From NCBI GenBank assembly GCA_024195585.1, contig SWBL01000045.1:145000-208999 (forward strand): 64,000 nucleotides of DNA, in the 5' to 3' direction. Numbering within the stretch: position 1 is the first letter of the stretch; each line of letters begins with the position of its first letter. Both the position numbers and the translations under genes were made by a program. Positions 11,507 through 23,700 of this stretch are shown here, in pieces. The DNA is from Aureobasidium sp. EXF-3400. Lineage: Eukaryota; Ascomycota; Dothideomycetes; Dothideales; Saccotheciaceae. A model generated the notes under the pieces. The model was not told the origin of the DNA and did no database searches. It was given only the letters and a program-made list of their open reading frames with translations.

Positions 11507-12315
11507 GCTTTCTGTTTCAATGATCAACGATACCAATGTCTCCGAACTCTTTCTTGTAAAATTAGTTTAGCATTCTCCACCACGCATCCACTTAGCAGTG
11601 GCTACTCGGCCTTGATGGCTATACGAGGAATGGAATACAAACATGACTGTAAACCCACTGTTTACGTCCAATGCTCTCACTGCTTTTGGTGCTTGTGATG
11701 ACACTGACAAGATGTCGTGCTGTTTGCTTCTTTATTTTTAAGCCTCAAAGCGGGGCAAAGATCTATCTCATCGTGAAGCACTGACTTGTTTTGCGGCTCC
11801 ATCGTGGAGTGCGAATCCGATCGCGGCTCAACATTGGGTGGGCAGAAAAAGTGGTTGGTCTGTGCTTCTCGCTGGAAATACAACCCTGGCGATAGCATCG
11901 AATCATCGATGATATGCTAAGCATCAGGTAAAGAGCTCGCTGAAGATTGTAGATAGTAGAAGACGAGTCGAGAATAGATAAAAGCTGAGTAGGTTGACAG
12001 CGAGTCAAGAGTTGATTCAACTAACGCATTATTGAATGAGAGACAGCACAAAGAGGGTAGGAAGCAAGAAAATCAAATGAGTTCGTAGTTTATGTCTGCA
12101 AAGACTAGTCAGCAACACCCACGTCATAGCCATTCCGTGAGAGACGAACTACAGAAGCATGAGCAAGAGACAAGTAAGAAGAAGATCGTTCCATAGAAGG
12201 GAGTAGGAAACCAGAAGACAAAAACGATTGCAACAGACACAAGGCTGATGAAATGGTATCTCGAAACATGAACCAAACGGAACTCTATCCAAATACACGC
12301 AGGTCTATCCCTCCT
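11507..12315. other. Convergent intergenic region (0.8 kb)
   Basis: This lies between two converging genes and so is expected to hold both 3' UTRs. No gene-like frame or repeat is evident. Confidence 0.5.
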
Positions 12316-13210
12316 CTACTCAGCACCCATCATGGTAGTATAAGACTCACCAGTTTCCTTCTCAATTCTCTCAACCGATCTCTTGAATCCATCCATACCC
12401 TCAAGCTTGTCAACATACGCATTCAATTTGGGATAATCAGTTGCATTGATGATCTTCAATCGCTTCTGACCAGCCTGAAGAGGGAAAGACATCAAAATGT
12501 CAACAGCAGTGAGCTTGTCGCCGCAGAGGAAACCTCCACCGTTGGGTGCAGTGGCGAGTTGCGATTCCAAAAAGTCAAAGTGGGTCTTGAAGTTTGGCTT
12601 GAAGTACATGGCTTCGAATCTGGTGACAATGCTGCTTGTGATGGGTCGGATGAAGAAGGGGATCTTGTCGCCCTTGAGGACTACAAGAGGTGTTTTCAGT
12701 AAGCAAGGCTCAAGGGAATGGAAAGTTAAGGTCGCTTACAGCTGAAAATGAGATTGGTGACCATCAAAGCCATCAAAGAGCCCTCTGCATAGTGCATGAA
12801 AAAGTGGTAACGCAACCATTCTTCAGTCTCGAGACCAGGTCCTTCCTTGCCATCCTCGTACTTCTTGGGTGCAAGGTGAGGAGCAAAGTGGTCGGTCAGG
12901 TACTCGGTGATGAAACCAGACTCGGCAAGAACCAGAGGATCAGTCCTGCCAGGAGCGGTGATGCTGACTACGGGAGACTTGCCCAGAGGGTGGATCTTTT
13001 TCAGCTCGGGAGGTGCAAGCATTTCGGCGGTGCGCTTGAGGATTTCGATGTCGTAGTCGACATTGCATTCTTCGAGAAGCCAGATGAAGCGTTGAGCTCT
13101 GGACTTGTCGAGCCTGTTGGATCCGATTGGATTTTGCTATAGGGCTTATGACACAGGTTTGCTCACCAGTACAGAGTAACTTTTGGTGCGACTGCGCTTT
13201 CAGTTGCCAT
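12316..13210 (-). CDS. Glutathione S-transferase, Gtt1-like (260 aa)
   Basis: Minus-strand exons are 13210-13167 (44 nt), 13113-12740 and 12680-12316, with introns of 53 and 59 nt that keep the frame. The thioredoxin-fold N-domain begins PKVTLYWLDKSRAQRFIWLL, and the Trp-Leu-x-x-Ser-Arg pattern is typical of Gtt1-type fungal GSTs. AESGFITEYL supplies the Glu79-Ser80 pair that normally holds the gamma-glutamyl end of glutathione. The C-terminal helical domain includes GGGFLCGDKLTAVDILMSFP, the conserved GST C-terminal N-capping region. The length is slightly longer than the usual 220-240 aa. The likely role is glutathione conjugation or peroxide detoxification in cytosol or ER; the substrate is unknown. 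It is divergent from the complex I gene across 0.54 kb. Confidence 0.88.
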
Positions 13211-13749
13211 GATGAAGCGATGTGACTGAAGAGAGTTAGAATTTAAATTAGATCGTTTCACACGATAGGCTCGAAGCTCAAGGTGATATATAATGCTGTA
13301 TGACGACGAGGGGAAGTGATAGATGATGGTGTTTGAGAAGGAGAGGGATGGTTAAACACGTCAAAGACCTGATCCTTTGTACTTCATCCGTCGGAGTGTC
13401 CACGGAAACGAGATCCTGACTTACTGGTATGTATACGGCGTGTGAGGATAGCTTGTTGGATGTTTACAGGAAAAGATAAGATTATTTCTTCAGCACAATC
13501 GAACCAATCTTGATTTACTTTATGATGAGGCTCAGGCGATAAAGCTGTTCGCGAGCCGAGGCATCACCATCACAAGCAAAGGAGCAATCATGATGGTCGC
13601 TGTCATGACGGTCCAGCCTACCGACACGTGATGTCGAAGCCAGGTCTTGGCAATCTCGAACGTCAGCGACAGCGAGATTCATCGACGGTGTGAACGACAC
13701 AACCCACCCTATACCCCACCTTCAAATCACAGCTACACATCAATTCAAG
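13211..13749. other. Divergent promoter region (0.54 kb)
   Basis: This is the shared 5' region of the GST (minus) and the complex I subunit (plus). I see no coding signal. Confidence 0.5.
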
Positions 13750-14403
13750 ATGGCTGGCGGTGGTCACAACAGTGCGCAACTTGCCAGGAACCAAATCAAT
13801 CGCGTTGCCGTGAACTAACACCTTCACAGGTCTCGCCTTTGACCCGGCGCTGGTCAAGTACAACCGTACGCTGCTACCCTGAGGAGACGTGCCGACGATA
13901 TTCATGTTCTAATTGCGACCGCAGAGATGCAAGTGGACCGCTACAAGCACTTCAAGTGGACCCCTCGTACTGCCTGGCTCTCGATTCTCTTCGCAGTTGC
14001 CATTCCCAGCTCGCTTTACTACGTCGCCAACAAGACTGATGTGAGTCGCATTTTTCTATGTTTCGGACTGCGGAACTGCATGGCAAGAGTTGGAGATCAT
14101 TGAAGAAGAGGTGGAACAAGAGAGGGCATACGGAAGACTGGATATGGGATTGTGACGAAGCACAGTCAAGACAGGCATACGGCTGGAAAAACCACGGCAC
14201 GAGGCTCTCGTCACCCAGAAAATCGGACGTGAGAGGTGGCAAGACGGAGACACATCAGCCCAACACTTCTACCATCAAGCTCCCAAACCACGACCCAACA
14301 GTCGCAGTACGATTTTTGGAACAATGAATACTAATTGCATCATTTGCAGGGCAAGTACGAGCTTCGCGGCAAGAGAAGAGGCGACACCATGAAGGAGTTC
14401 TAG
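13750..14403 (+). CDS. NADH:ubiquinone oxidoreductase (complex I) small subunit, B15/NDUFB4-like (75 aa)
   Basis: This gene is assembled from four exons: 13750-13771 (22 nt), 13830-13865 (36 nt), 13925-14040 and 14350-14403. Introns are 58, 59 and 309 nt, all GT-AG and all keeping frame. The product begins MAGGGHNSLAFDPALVKYNQ and continues with RYKHFKWTPRTAWLSILFAV, one transmembrane helix (about residues 37-57) and the tail DLxGK-like KYELRGKRRGDTMKEF. This layout (short N-terminus, KHFRWTPRTA-like motif, one span, RGKRRGD tail) is what I recall for fungal B15/NDUFB4-type accessory subunits of the membrane arm. Because no single exon gives a long open frame, simple ORF finding misses it. 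The family name is from memory; the gene structure itself is well supported. Confidence 0.78.
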
Positions 14404-15457
14404 GTCAAAGGACGAGATCACGAACGAATGCGACGTTGATTATGGGGAAGATACAAAAACTATACCACTACGTCAATACCCACCCCACAAGAGTTATCTT
14501 ATCCTTCTGGTCACCGTGTCTCGTATTGCTTCTGAAAATGCAAATAGCTCTTCAAGTACTACGACCAAGACTCAGGTGCAAACCGGAATAGACTCGAGTT
14601 GCAGCCTAGATTCGACATGGCTGTGTAAACCTAATATTTGACCCTTCTAGTCTATCCTGACCGCAATGGGCTCAATGTGCGAGTCTTCTCACTGAATTGA
14701 GTCTCTAACTCGAACAATGACCATTCTGAGCTATCAAAATGCATAACTCGAGGCCACATGTGCCTATAGATTTCGCTCATTACCAAAACTTCATCACCTG
14801 TCGTCGTTGCCCTTCATGTGGGGTTTGCCTTACTCTGTTTGACGAGTATTTGGTGTTAGATGGGTAAGCTGGATAGATTGCTCTTACCATGCAGATAATA
14901 TTTCCATTTAACGTCATGAATAGTTTTCAGCTTCACGGCTGAGGCTAAATTCCAGCTATAACGCATGATATACAAAGCCAGTGGACATTTTATATGTTTC
15001 TTGCTCTATCGTTCTGTGTTTGTGCTTTCATGTGATGCCACCTGGTAGATGTTGGCTTCTGTTGCCTTCAAGCTTGAACTTTCGGAAACACCTTTGACGA
15101 CATCGAGACCCCGCGCTGCAGATCTGCGGGCGTTTCTTGTCTTGGTGCCTGGCAGCTCGAGCATCGAGCATACCTTGATGCTTACTTATACATGTCCACT
15201 TCCTTCGCACGCATATTGCTTCTGTACTACATATGATAAACTGTGTGAACATATTCGTATCACGCCTTGAGCTACAAGGTCAGATGTCACAAATATAACA
15301 ACCTGCTCCACTCGAAACATCAGGTAGCACATGCGGCGTTCCCCAGTATTGAAACGAGTTCATATTTTGGCCGGATCACCCGTCTGTTGTTTGCATGATC
15401 GCAATCGAACCCGGAAGCTTCTCCTTTGGCTTGCAAGAATAGAGGTAGACTTGGATC
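14404..15457. other. Intergenic region (1.05 kb)
   Basis: It follows the complex I gene and holds the 5' region of the large F-box gene. There is no supportable gene or repeat. Confidence 0.5.
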
Positions 15458-18400
15458 ATGTCCGAAGGACGTCTTGAAGCACGCCGCGAAGCACGTCGAG
15501 CAGAGTCTCCGCCCGACCCACGAGACCGCCGTCGACGTCGTTTGAATTCTTTGCATCCGACTAATCTATCGCGTCCGAATGAGCTCGTTTCCTCTTGGCT
15601 TGAACAACAAGACTTGACTCGATCGGCTGCGCCGGCGCAAACGACATCCTCGACCAACTCCCGCACCTTTTCCTCATCACCTGTACGCGAGAACGATAAC
15701 TCCGAGCAACAACAAACTCAAAGTGTTATCACCATGCAGAATCAAGACATCTTAGTGGGAATTCACGATGCTGGTCCATCCTCTGCATCCCACCCACGCC
15801 CTATTGATATTGACGCCGACGATCGCTCGACCACTCCACTCCTCGATCGCTCATTTAACTCTCGACGTAACGGACCTCTCCTGAACACGGGACAGATCGT
15901 CTCCAAGAATCAACCCGCTTCCGCGCCTGCTGATTCGCAAGCTTCCTCCGGTGCCGACTGCGATGACTCGTCGTCTGTTACCACGGACAGCTCCCAGGAC
16001 ATCGCTGGTGTGAGAACTTTCCCGCATCCCCCTCCCGTTCCTCAGCAACACCCACGTCGTCTTACGAATGTGGATGTGGGGGCTAGTCTATGGGCAATGG
16101 AAGATGAATTCCTTCCAGCCAGGAAATCAATCTATCCCGAGAACCCTTCACTCCTCCTCGTCTATCAACTGGATCGCAACACTCCTGAGCCTACACTGCG
16201 CTTCTTGCCCTTCGTCCCTGCTTCACACAAGGGGAAGGCCAGGACCAGGAACAAGAACAGAAACTTCATGATTCAACCTTCGCACAAGCAACGCATCGAT
16301 GACTCCCAACTGGCCGCCAGAAGAGCACAATGGGTTCCTGGTGAATTCCCCGTGGAACTGTTCGAACTCATCAATCAACATCTGTCTCGCGACGACATCA
16401 AGTCGATGCGCTTGGTAAGCAAGGAGTTCGAGCGTGGTGTATCAGGTTCTCTGTTCGACACTGTCGTCGTCCCCTTCAATGCAGAGCTTTACGAGATGAT
16501 CGAGCAGAAGGTTGCAAAGCCCGACCTCAAGGGCAAGCGAAGAGCTGACGACCCTGTCAACAACTTTGTCAACTTGGATCCTGGTTCGGTACTCTGGAAG
16601 AATGCTATGGAAGACTCAGAAGACAAGGTCTACCGCGGTCAAGGTCTCAAGGTCTTCGAGGGGTTTGGCCACCACATTCGTCGCTTCGGCATGAGCTTTG
16701 AGATCAAGGAAGAGGCACTTCAGAGCCCACCTCGAAAGAACAAACTTGACAGCCACGAGAGCTACTTTGGTTCGTATGAATGGCCATCACGCGAGTACAC
16801 ACGCTATGAACTCCTTGCTGGTCTCGAGCGCACAGCAGACGAAACTTCGCAGATGCGACTCGCCTTCTCCCACTTACCTAGGGTTCAGCAGCTTGCCCTT
16901 TCCATGGATAGCGGCCTTGGTTGGATGAGCGGACCCGATAAGTCACTACGCAGCATGATCCTGCAGCAACCTTCTCCCGTTTTTGGTTGTTCGCACGGCA
17001 TAGTCGATGCACAACAACAGGATCGCATCAGATTATGGGAGTCTATCGAGTCTGCACATGCTAGACTGGGCGCTTTGGACGAGTTGAAGGAGGGCAGTCT
17101 TGTACGCGCAAACTTGGATGAGAACTTCTTCTACCGCCATCCCTTCTCAACTACCGCGTACGCTTCCCCTGCTGTATGGGCTACTGCTCCTGCCCTTCCT
17201 GTAGTCACTACGACTACTGGTGTATCTGGCAATGAGGGCCAGGACGCTCCAGAGACAGGAGTTCTATACATCTCGTCCCCCGACACATACGACCACTCAT
17301 CGCACTCGGTCGAAGCTCAGAGACTGGAGTTTTCAAAGAAGATCGAGAAGTTCAGTCCTGCTAACTTGGGCTCCCACCAGAAGGAGTGGCTACTGGAGGC
17401 GGAATGGGCGCAGAGAGCGTTTCTCACCACATACATGCTCGGCGTTGTTGACAACACCTCAGTGTTTGACAAGGTGTCGATTCTGAACTTCCGCATGTCC
17501 AGTCACCTTGTGCCCTTGCTCTCTCGTCACGACTTTTGGACCGCCCTTCCCAAGTTGAAAGAGCTCACACTTGCTGTCATCCCTGACTGGCGTACTGTCG
17601 AGAGAGATGAGGCTGGAGTTGTCGAGACCAAGGACATTGAGCCTTCGGTCGCCGTCGACAAGACATACAGTCTACTGCAAGACTTCATCGGCGTTAGAAA
17701 TAACATCACCAAGCTCAACTTTGCGTGGGCCGCTGGTGGTGAGCACGCCGAGGGCATCTTCGCACGCAACCACCACGTCTTGCCTGCACCCATCACCACC
17801 GTTGCACGCTCGACAGCCGTGGTACCGAAGGACGAAGACCTGATCAACCTTCCACACGTTAGTGACCTTACTTTCTCCAATTGCTGGTTTACACCAGTCT
17901 CAATCATGGCGATCATCAAGAAACTGCGCAAGAGGTCTCTCAAGAAGATCAAGTTTGATTCTGTCTCGCTTACCGCTATGCCACGCGCCAATGGAGTCAA
18001 CCCGAACAACCCAGCCGTCGCTAACCAAAATGTGCTTGTCCCTCAGCAAGCCGCAGTTCCTGGTATGATGATGTTCGGTGGCAACTTCCTTGCACAGTTC
18101 AGCGGCCAGGTATGGCAAGGTCCACCTCAAGGTGTGTCTGTCCAACAATGGGCACAGACGATGCTCCAGCACCTAAATGCTATGACACAACAACAAGGCA
18201 TTGTCCTGCACCAAGTTCCGCAAATCTGGACCAACCACCCTATGGGATTGACGATGCAACAGATGCACACTGTGTTGACTGGACTTGCCGCTGGCAATGT
18301 TCAAGGCGGGGGCCCAGCCACGGCCCAACCCGGAATGCTCTACCAGGCTTTGCCACAGCAACAGCAGGGTGGTGCAGCTCAATTTCCTCCGGTCATACCA

Positions 18401-19000
18401 GCTGTTGCACACCCGGCACCGCCTCACGCACTCGCTGGCTGGGTCCATCCTCTTCAACAACAAGCAGCTCAAGCTGCCCCTCCACCTCAGCCTCACAATG
18501 GACCTTGGTATGAAGGACACCGCGTGGGCTCATGGGTGGCCGTGATCAATCAGATGAGCCCAGGGCCCACTCTCGAGATGTATAAACCTCGTGGCGAGTT
18601 TGATCCTGCACCAAAGCCCCGCAAGAACGGTCTCATTGCAATCGAGCTCGAGTCTTGCGGCTATGTACAACTCCGATCCCCTACCTTTGGCGACCAGAAC
18701 AACGTCGAAGCACATGGCTCATACCGCATGAGCCGCTACTTCATCCGTCGTCAAAACCTTTTGACGCCGGCTATGCTCGCTACTCCAGACAAGCTCGTCG
18801 GCACGATTGTACAGTACATGTCAGAGCACGAGAGCGATGCTCTTCACCATGCGTGGGGCATGACGATGGGATGGAGCGATACAAAGCTCGCCGAAGAGGC
18901 CGAGTATGATGGCTACCTCGCCGGAGGCACTGGCCGTTTCTCAGGAAGTGTGACCAAGGACTCAGTTATGCAGGAAGCATACTCGGCACAGCATTCTTGA
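15458..19000 (+). CDS. Large F-box protein with disordered flanks (1180 aa)
   Basis: This is a single intronless frame from ATG 15458 (MSEGRLEARREARRAES). Residues 1-285 are charged, Ser/Pro/Asp-rich and low in complexity. An F-box-like segment follows at about residues 290-335 (GEFPVELFELINQHLSRDDI, then KSMRLVSKEFERGVSGSLFD), with the usual Pro-x-Glu-Leu start and L-V-S-K-x-F end. The middle (about 350-870) alternates helical and beta segments, in the manner of the degenerate LRR-type substrate domains of other fungal F-box proteins. A Gln/Pro/Ala-rich linker (about 870-1040) precedes a more ordered C-terminus. The expected role is substrate recruitment to an SCF (Skp1-cullin-F-box) ubiquitin ligase; the substrate is unknown. 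The frame is open across all 1180 codons, and a downstream Met could also be used. Confidence 0.75.
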   Translation: MSEGRLEARREARRAESPPDPRDRRRRRLNSLHPTNLSRPNELVSSWLEQQDLTRSAAPAQTTSSTNSRTFSSSPVRENDNSEQQQTQSVITMQNQDILVGIHDAGPSSASHPRPIDIDADDRSTTPLLDRSFNSRRNGPLLNTGQIVSKNQPASAPADSQASSGADCDDSSSVTTDSSQDIAGVRTFPHPPPVPQQHPRRLTNVDVGASLWAMEDEFLPARKSIYPENPSLLLVYQLDRNTPEPTLRFLPFVPASHKGKARTRNKNRNFMIQPSHKQRIDDSQLAARRAQWVPGEFPVELFELINQHLSRDDIKSMRLVSKEFERGVSGSLFDTVVVPFNAELYEMIEQKVAKPDLKGKRRADDPVNNFVNLDPGSVLWKNAMEDSEDKVYRGQGLKVFEGFGHHIRRFGMSFEIKEEALQSPPRKNKLDSHESYFGSYEWPSREYTRYELLAGLERTADETSQMRLAFSHLPRVQQLALSMDSGLGWMSGPDKSLRSMILQQPSPVFGCSHGIVDAQQQDRIRLWESIESAHARLGALDELKEGSLVRANLDENFFYRHPFSTTAYASPAVWATAPALPVVTTTTGVSGNEGQDAPETGVLYISSPDTYDHSSHSVEAQRLEFSKKIEKFSPANLGSHQKEWLLEAEWAQRAFLTTYMLGVVDNTSVFDKVSILNFRMSSHLVPLLSRHDFWTALPKLKELTLAVIPDWRTVERDEAGVVETKDIEPSVAVDKTYSLLQDFIGVRNNITKLNFAWAAGGEHAEGIFARNHHVLPAPITTVARSTAVVPKDEDLINLPHVSDLTFSNCWFTPVSIMAIIKKLRKRSLKKIKFDSVSLTAMPRANGVNPNNPAVANQNVLVPQQAAVPGMMMFGGNFLAQFSGQVWQGPPQGVSVQQWAQTMLQHLNAMTQQQGIVLHQVPQIWTNHPMGLTMQQMHTVLTGLAAGNVQGGGPATAQPGMLYQALPQQQQGGAAQFPPVIPAVAHPAPPHALAGWVHPLQQQAAQAAPPPQPHNGPWYEGHRVGSWVAVINQMSPGPTLEMYKPRGEFDPAPKPRKNGLIAIELESCGYVQLRSPTFGDQNNVEAHGSYRMSRYFIRRQNLLTPAMLATPDKLVGTIVQYMSEHESDALHHAWGMTMGWSDTKLAEEAEYDGYLAGGTGRFSGSVTKDSVMQEAYSAQHS

Positions 19001-19740
19001 TTATTTGACGAGTAACGATACGAAATACATGTCAGGAGTAATTGGTGGAAAGGGCGTTTGATTGGATCTGATGGCAATTGTCATTGGAATTGGGTTTGTG
19101 GTTCTAAAAAACAATGAAAGCATGACAGGAGGACAATAATTGGTAAAGATTGGGGACTGTGGATTCTGATTGATGCAAACAATGTCAGAGAGCAGCAGAC
19201 TTTGGTACTGAGGCAGGATACAGGAATTGTGGAGAGATGGAAACTTGAAGGAAACTTGAAGATAGAAAAACCTCTAATAAAAATTGTAGAGTACTGTAAT
19301 ATACTGGCCTCGCGGTGCAATTGGTGACAAGAGCAGTTGACTCGGAGAGATTCGTGAGATGAAGCCGAGATAGGAGAGGAAATGGCGGAGGACGGCGGAA
19401 GTCACGGAACCGGAAGCTGCCAAGCCGATGGATTTCTCGAGATACTTTGATAGTTTGAGAGCATTCGCTGAAGTTCAACACTCCTGACTTTGACAAGTTG
19501 CAACCGATTTCCAGCTTTGCTTTAGTACCTTGATTGACGGCTTTCTACTGAGTCTCAAATTCATCCGTTCCTTCGCCATCCCTGCAGCACCGAATCCTCG
19601 GCATCAGCCCACCAAGCATCCGACTCCTTGACTCTTGATACGCAGTCTGATCGGACCTACCCAGTGCGCTGTCCAGCGCTACCGACTTTCTACTCTCTCG
19701 GACCTCGATCCATCGGCCAACGAAATACCACACAATCACA
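19001..19740. other. Intergenic region (0.74 kb)
   Basis: This holds the 3' end of the F-box gene and the 5' region of the PI synthase. I see nothing else. Confidence 0.5.
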
Positions 19741-20735
19741 ATGTCAGCCAGAGTTGCTGCACAGGCTCCTATACAGGATGCCCCAGTAGTGCCTAGCTCA
19801 AGTACTGCTGAAGATACACCCAAAGAGAACATCTTCATGTTCGTGCCAAACTTGATTGGTAGGCTTCTAACTGCTTATATGTGTCTTCCAAAGCTGACAT
19901 GAGACTCAGGCTACGCTCGTGTCTTCCTCGCAATCGGCTCCCTAAACTACATGCCCCTCCATCCGCGAACATGCGCACTTCTATACACCATCTCATGCCT
20001 TCTGGACGCCCTTGACGGCTATGCCGCCCGCGCTTTCGATCAATCCACAAAATTCGGTGCCGTCCTGGATATGGTGACAGATCGCTGCACCACCACCTGC
20101 CTCCTCGTCTTCCTCTCAACCGCCATGCCGCGCTGGAGCATGGTCTTCCAACTCCTCATCAGTCTCGACTTCACCAGCCACTACATGCACATGTATGCTA
20201 CTCTCGCCATGGGCGGCAGCAGCCAGAGCCACAAGAAGATCGATGCAAAGAGGAGTTACATCATGTACCTGTACTACAACAACCGCACCGTTCTGTTCAT
20301 TTGCTGCGCCTTGAACGAGCTCTTCTTTATCGCCCTTTACCTGCTCGCCTTCTCTTCGCCTTACCTTACTCCTTCGCTCTTGCAACCTGCTGGCGAAAGC
20401 GCTTCCCTGCAACCGGGTTCGCCAATTATGCCCCCGAAACCTTCGGCAATCTTTTCTAGCCCGTGGTCTGCCGGCGCAATGGAGATGGCCAGGTGAGTCT
20501 TTGCTCTCTTGCACCTTCTTTCGACTTTCAACCAGAATGCTGACCCAAAGTGTGATTGCGCAGAGCAAACAAGATGGATAGTACCGTCCCGTGGATCTTG
20601 GTCGCCATCTCGGCTCCCGTCATGCTGTTCAAGCAGTGGGTGAATGTTGTCCAGATTGTCAAGGCCAGCCAATGGCTCGCTCAGGGTGATCTCGCCGATC
20701 GCGCAAAGGCCGGTCTGCCTAAGAAGACGCAATAA
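19741..20735 (+). CDS. PIS1: CDP-diacylglycerol--inositol 3-phosphatidyltransferase (phosphatidylinositol synthase, 290 aa)
   Basis: Exons are 19741-19858, 19910-20492 and 20564-20735, with introns of 51 and 71 nt. The CDP-alcohol phosphotransferase signature is complete: Asp75-Gly76-x2-Ala79-Arg80-x8-Gly89-x3-Asp93-x3-Asp97, within LLDALDGYAARAFDQ and FGAVLDMVTDRCTTT. These aspartates bind the metal ions that activate the nucleotide substrate. Other strongly conserved PI-synthase stretches are NIFMFVPNLIGYARV, SLDFTSHYMHMYATL and CCALNELFFIALYLL. Several transmembrane helices fit an ER membrane enzyme joining CDP-diacylglycerol and myo-inositol to make phosphatidylinositol. The acidic N-terminus (about 30 residues) and Lys-rich end (AGLPKKTQ) are ordinary. 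This is a single-copy essential gene in fungi studied so far. Confidence 0.95.
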
Positions 20736-23700
20736 ACGTTGCCTGTTGCAAAAGAGAAAGAGAAGGAATCATAAACTACGGAAGAAGGGAACTGAGGGCA
20801 CAAGAGAAGGACGAGCCAGAGAAGGGGAAGCTTCGCTTTTGCTCGACACTCCAGCTTCGCATCACGGCTGGTTGCATGACCGAGGCAGGCGTTGATTCGT
20901 GTACAACACACACAAAGCACACCTCGAAATTCGAAAGACTCGCTCCAACCACTGCGATCAGTCGCTCTATCACCACATCGGAAAGCATGAACAACGAACA
21001 ACGAACAACGGCCAGATAGCTATCCGCATCCACCGGCAGCATATCCTCTACCAAAACCTCGCTTTCTCTCTAACACCTTTTCCTCTGCTTCTTTTCTTGT
21101 ACTACACATTTTCTTCTTCTAGCCCTTTTCACTCGGTTGCTACGGCAAGCTATGGCTATACTCGAAGCAAAGGGGGTCAACCAAAATCTGATATATCGAC
21201 TTTATTTTATTCAAAACATTTATTCTCTGCCTCTTCTTTCCGAGTTCCGTCCCTTGCAGCGTAGCTGAAACATGTTGGAAGGTTACGCAAGATCGACTTT
21301 GCATATCGGTGGCTCAGGTGATACAACAGGAGAGCTGAGTACGCAGAGCGGAGTACGCACGCGAATATAGAGAAAATCGATCTGTATGATGTTTCAAAAG
21401 GTCTGGCTGGTATGCATGCAGCATACTCGTAGACTTTGCATCCGTTGCCGAAAGAAAGCGCATCCCAAGAAACCGGGAAAGGTTTGTGCATCCGTGCGTT
21501 TTTTGCTCTGCTGCATCGCGATTTCACTTTCCCAGCCATCTTTTTTTCTCTAGATTGGTATAGCTTTTGTCTCAGATCTTTAGCATTGCGTAAAGCGGGA
21601 ACATGATGATGATTAATGAACTGAGGTGATGTACGGATGGATATGCAAGTCATGTTTATACCTCTCGTCTATCTCTTACTCACATTCACAACTTTTGTGG
21701 TCTGCATACTCGACCCTGCACTTCAGCCTTTCGCGATCCCTGCTTCTCTCTAGCGAAAGGATGAGGTACGGTACCTATACCCAAGCTCATATGTCGGCAA
21801 CTTTGAACCAAGCTATTGCCCAGTGCCTCAAGTGCACTGCCTATAGAGCTAAGGTAAGGACGTTTTGACAAGCACCAAACCAATTCTTCGGGATCTTGCT
21901 AGTTCATTGTTCACTTGCTTTAGAAATGGGCACATTTGATATTCTTGCTTGCACCAAAATAAGGTAGGTTGAGTAGATCTTTGTGTTTATGGTTGTTGTC
22001 AAGGGCAACGTAAAGCGGAGGGAACTTGTGTTTTTGTGCAGAGCTGGTTGATCCTTTTTATGCAAGCAAGACTCGAATGATACGAATAGATGAGAGGAAT
22101 ACGGATATGGGAGACACTTTGACCAATATTCTCACCAATGCATACGATTCGAGAGACGAGAAGTCAATACGCAACTGGACACGAGTAGACACGACTCAAG
22201 TCACGAAGCAAGAACGAGGAAAGGGCTATTATAAGCTGATAAGGCGACCAAGCACGTCAATTGTCAATCATCACCACCACCGTGCTTTAAACACGTCACT
22301 TGTAAAGCTGTCAAGGTTCGTCATCCTTAGGCGTGTCTTCGAGCGTTTATGGCGTTCTGAATCTGTGACTGTTACAATGCTCCGTGACTCCGTAGACTTC
22401 GTCCCAGCCACTTGGGTGAGATATATGCATACTTTTATATCTCAACGGCCCTGGTTCATAAAACGAGCGGCTGGCGGCAAGAAGAGGCAAGCGGTTTTGG
22501 AGGTAAGCAGGTCGCAGAATATCGGCCGCAGGTTTGAAAGGGCAAGATCGAGATGCTGGGAGATGCGATACGATAGCCAAGATGGCACAATCAAGGCAGT
22601 GAAGAGTAGAACGGCCAAGGGAGCGCGTATCCCATATCTCTGCACGGATAACGCGTGGATGTCCATGCCTTGGAAACCAGCAAAAAGTCGATAGTACGAA
22701 AATGCACTATTGCAATCGCTAAATCCTTTGAACGATGGGCATATTTGACAAATTCATGGCGAGGACTTGGTCGCTACACATGGCCTCCCTCAAAATCCTT
22801 CAGACATAAAAACTGGTTTTTGTGAGTTGGTCTGCGTGCGGCTGATGAATAGTCGTGCACTTGTAAGCGTGGGACTTGCTTAGTGCTTGGACTGGCTGGG
22901 CTGGCGGCCTGCTGCTCCGCCTTTTTTCCTATCGATTGTTTAATCTGGGAATTCCAATTTGTCTTGCGCCGGGTCGATCATATTGAGGGTGATTTTCTGT
23001 CTGTCTGCCGCTTTTTGGGTATGTTTGAGGATTTGCAGATGTGAGTCTTGGGTTTTGAGGATGCTTTTCGCCAGCAACCTATGAAGGAACAGAGAAGGTG
23101 GCAGTGGCAGATGTCAGGAACTCTCGTTGCGACGGGCGAACGCATGCGAGCCACGGTAACGCTGCAGCGGAGCTCCAAAGGTTGAAACAGGTGGATTCTC
23201 CACGGGCCACCATCTCATCGATGTTGCGCTGCCGGAGCCTAACCTTATTGCTGCCCTCACCTCGTGCGTTTCCTGGTTAGGCTCGGTTCCAGCCACCCCT
23301 TTGCATTATTGCGAACATGTCATTTCTTAGGCAGGTCGAAATCTGGCTCTTCATTTCAGAAAAGAAGGGGAGAGAGATGAATTTAACCCGCAAGAACGGT
23401 GGAGGAGGGAGTCGCCTTTTATTAAATCTCGTACATAGACCTCCTTCCTAATCTTTTCCTCTGCTCCTTCTTCTCTCACCGGATACCCTTTCCGGATCGA
23501 TTTGCGAACATCTCCGTACAAGATCAAACATTGAACACACAGACGACCGCGCAGCAAGAGGCTATCCCAAACCCAGGCGTTGGGGAATACAGCATTAGCC
23601 TTGTGGAGACAAGACGCAAGCATCAGCCTCCTACGACTCCTGCCGTGCTTCCATCGCGCGCAATAAACGTCCCGCTTGCATAACTCTGCCACTGCTGCTC

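Noticed and set aside
21000..21020. Short AACGAAC/AACAACGA repeat as a telomere or microsatellite signal
   Set aside because: Only two or three imperfect units are present; no telomeric TTAGGG array occurs anywhere.
22026..22694. 222-codon plus-strand frame in the gene-poor stretch
   Set aside because: It starts with a non-ATG codon, has no recognisable domain, and shows no splice-consistent extension. A real orphan gene cannot be excluded.
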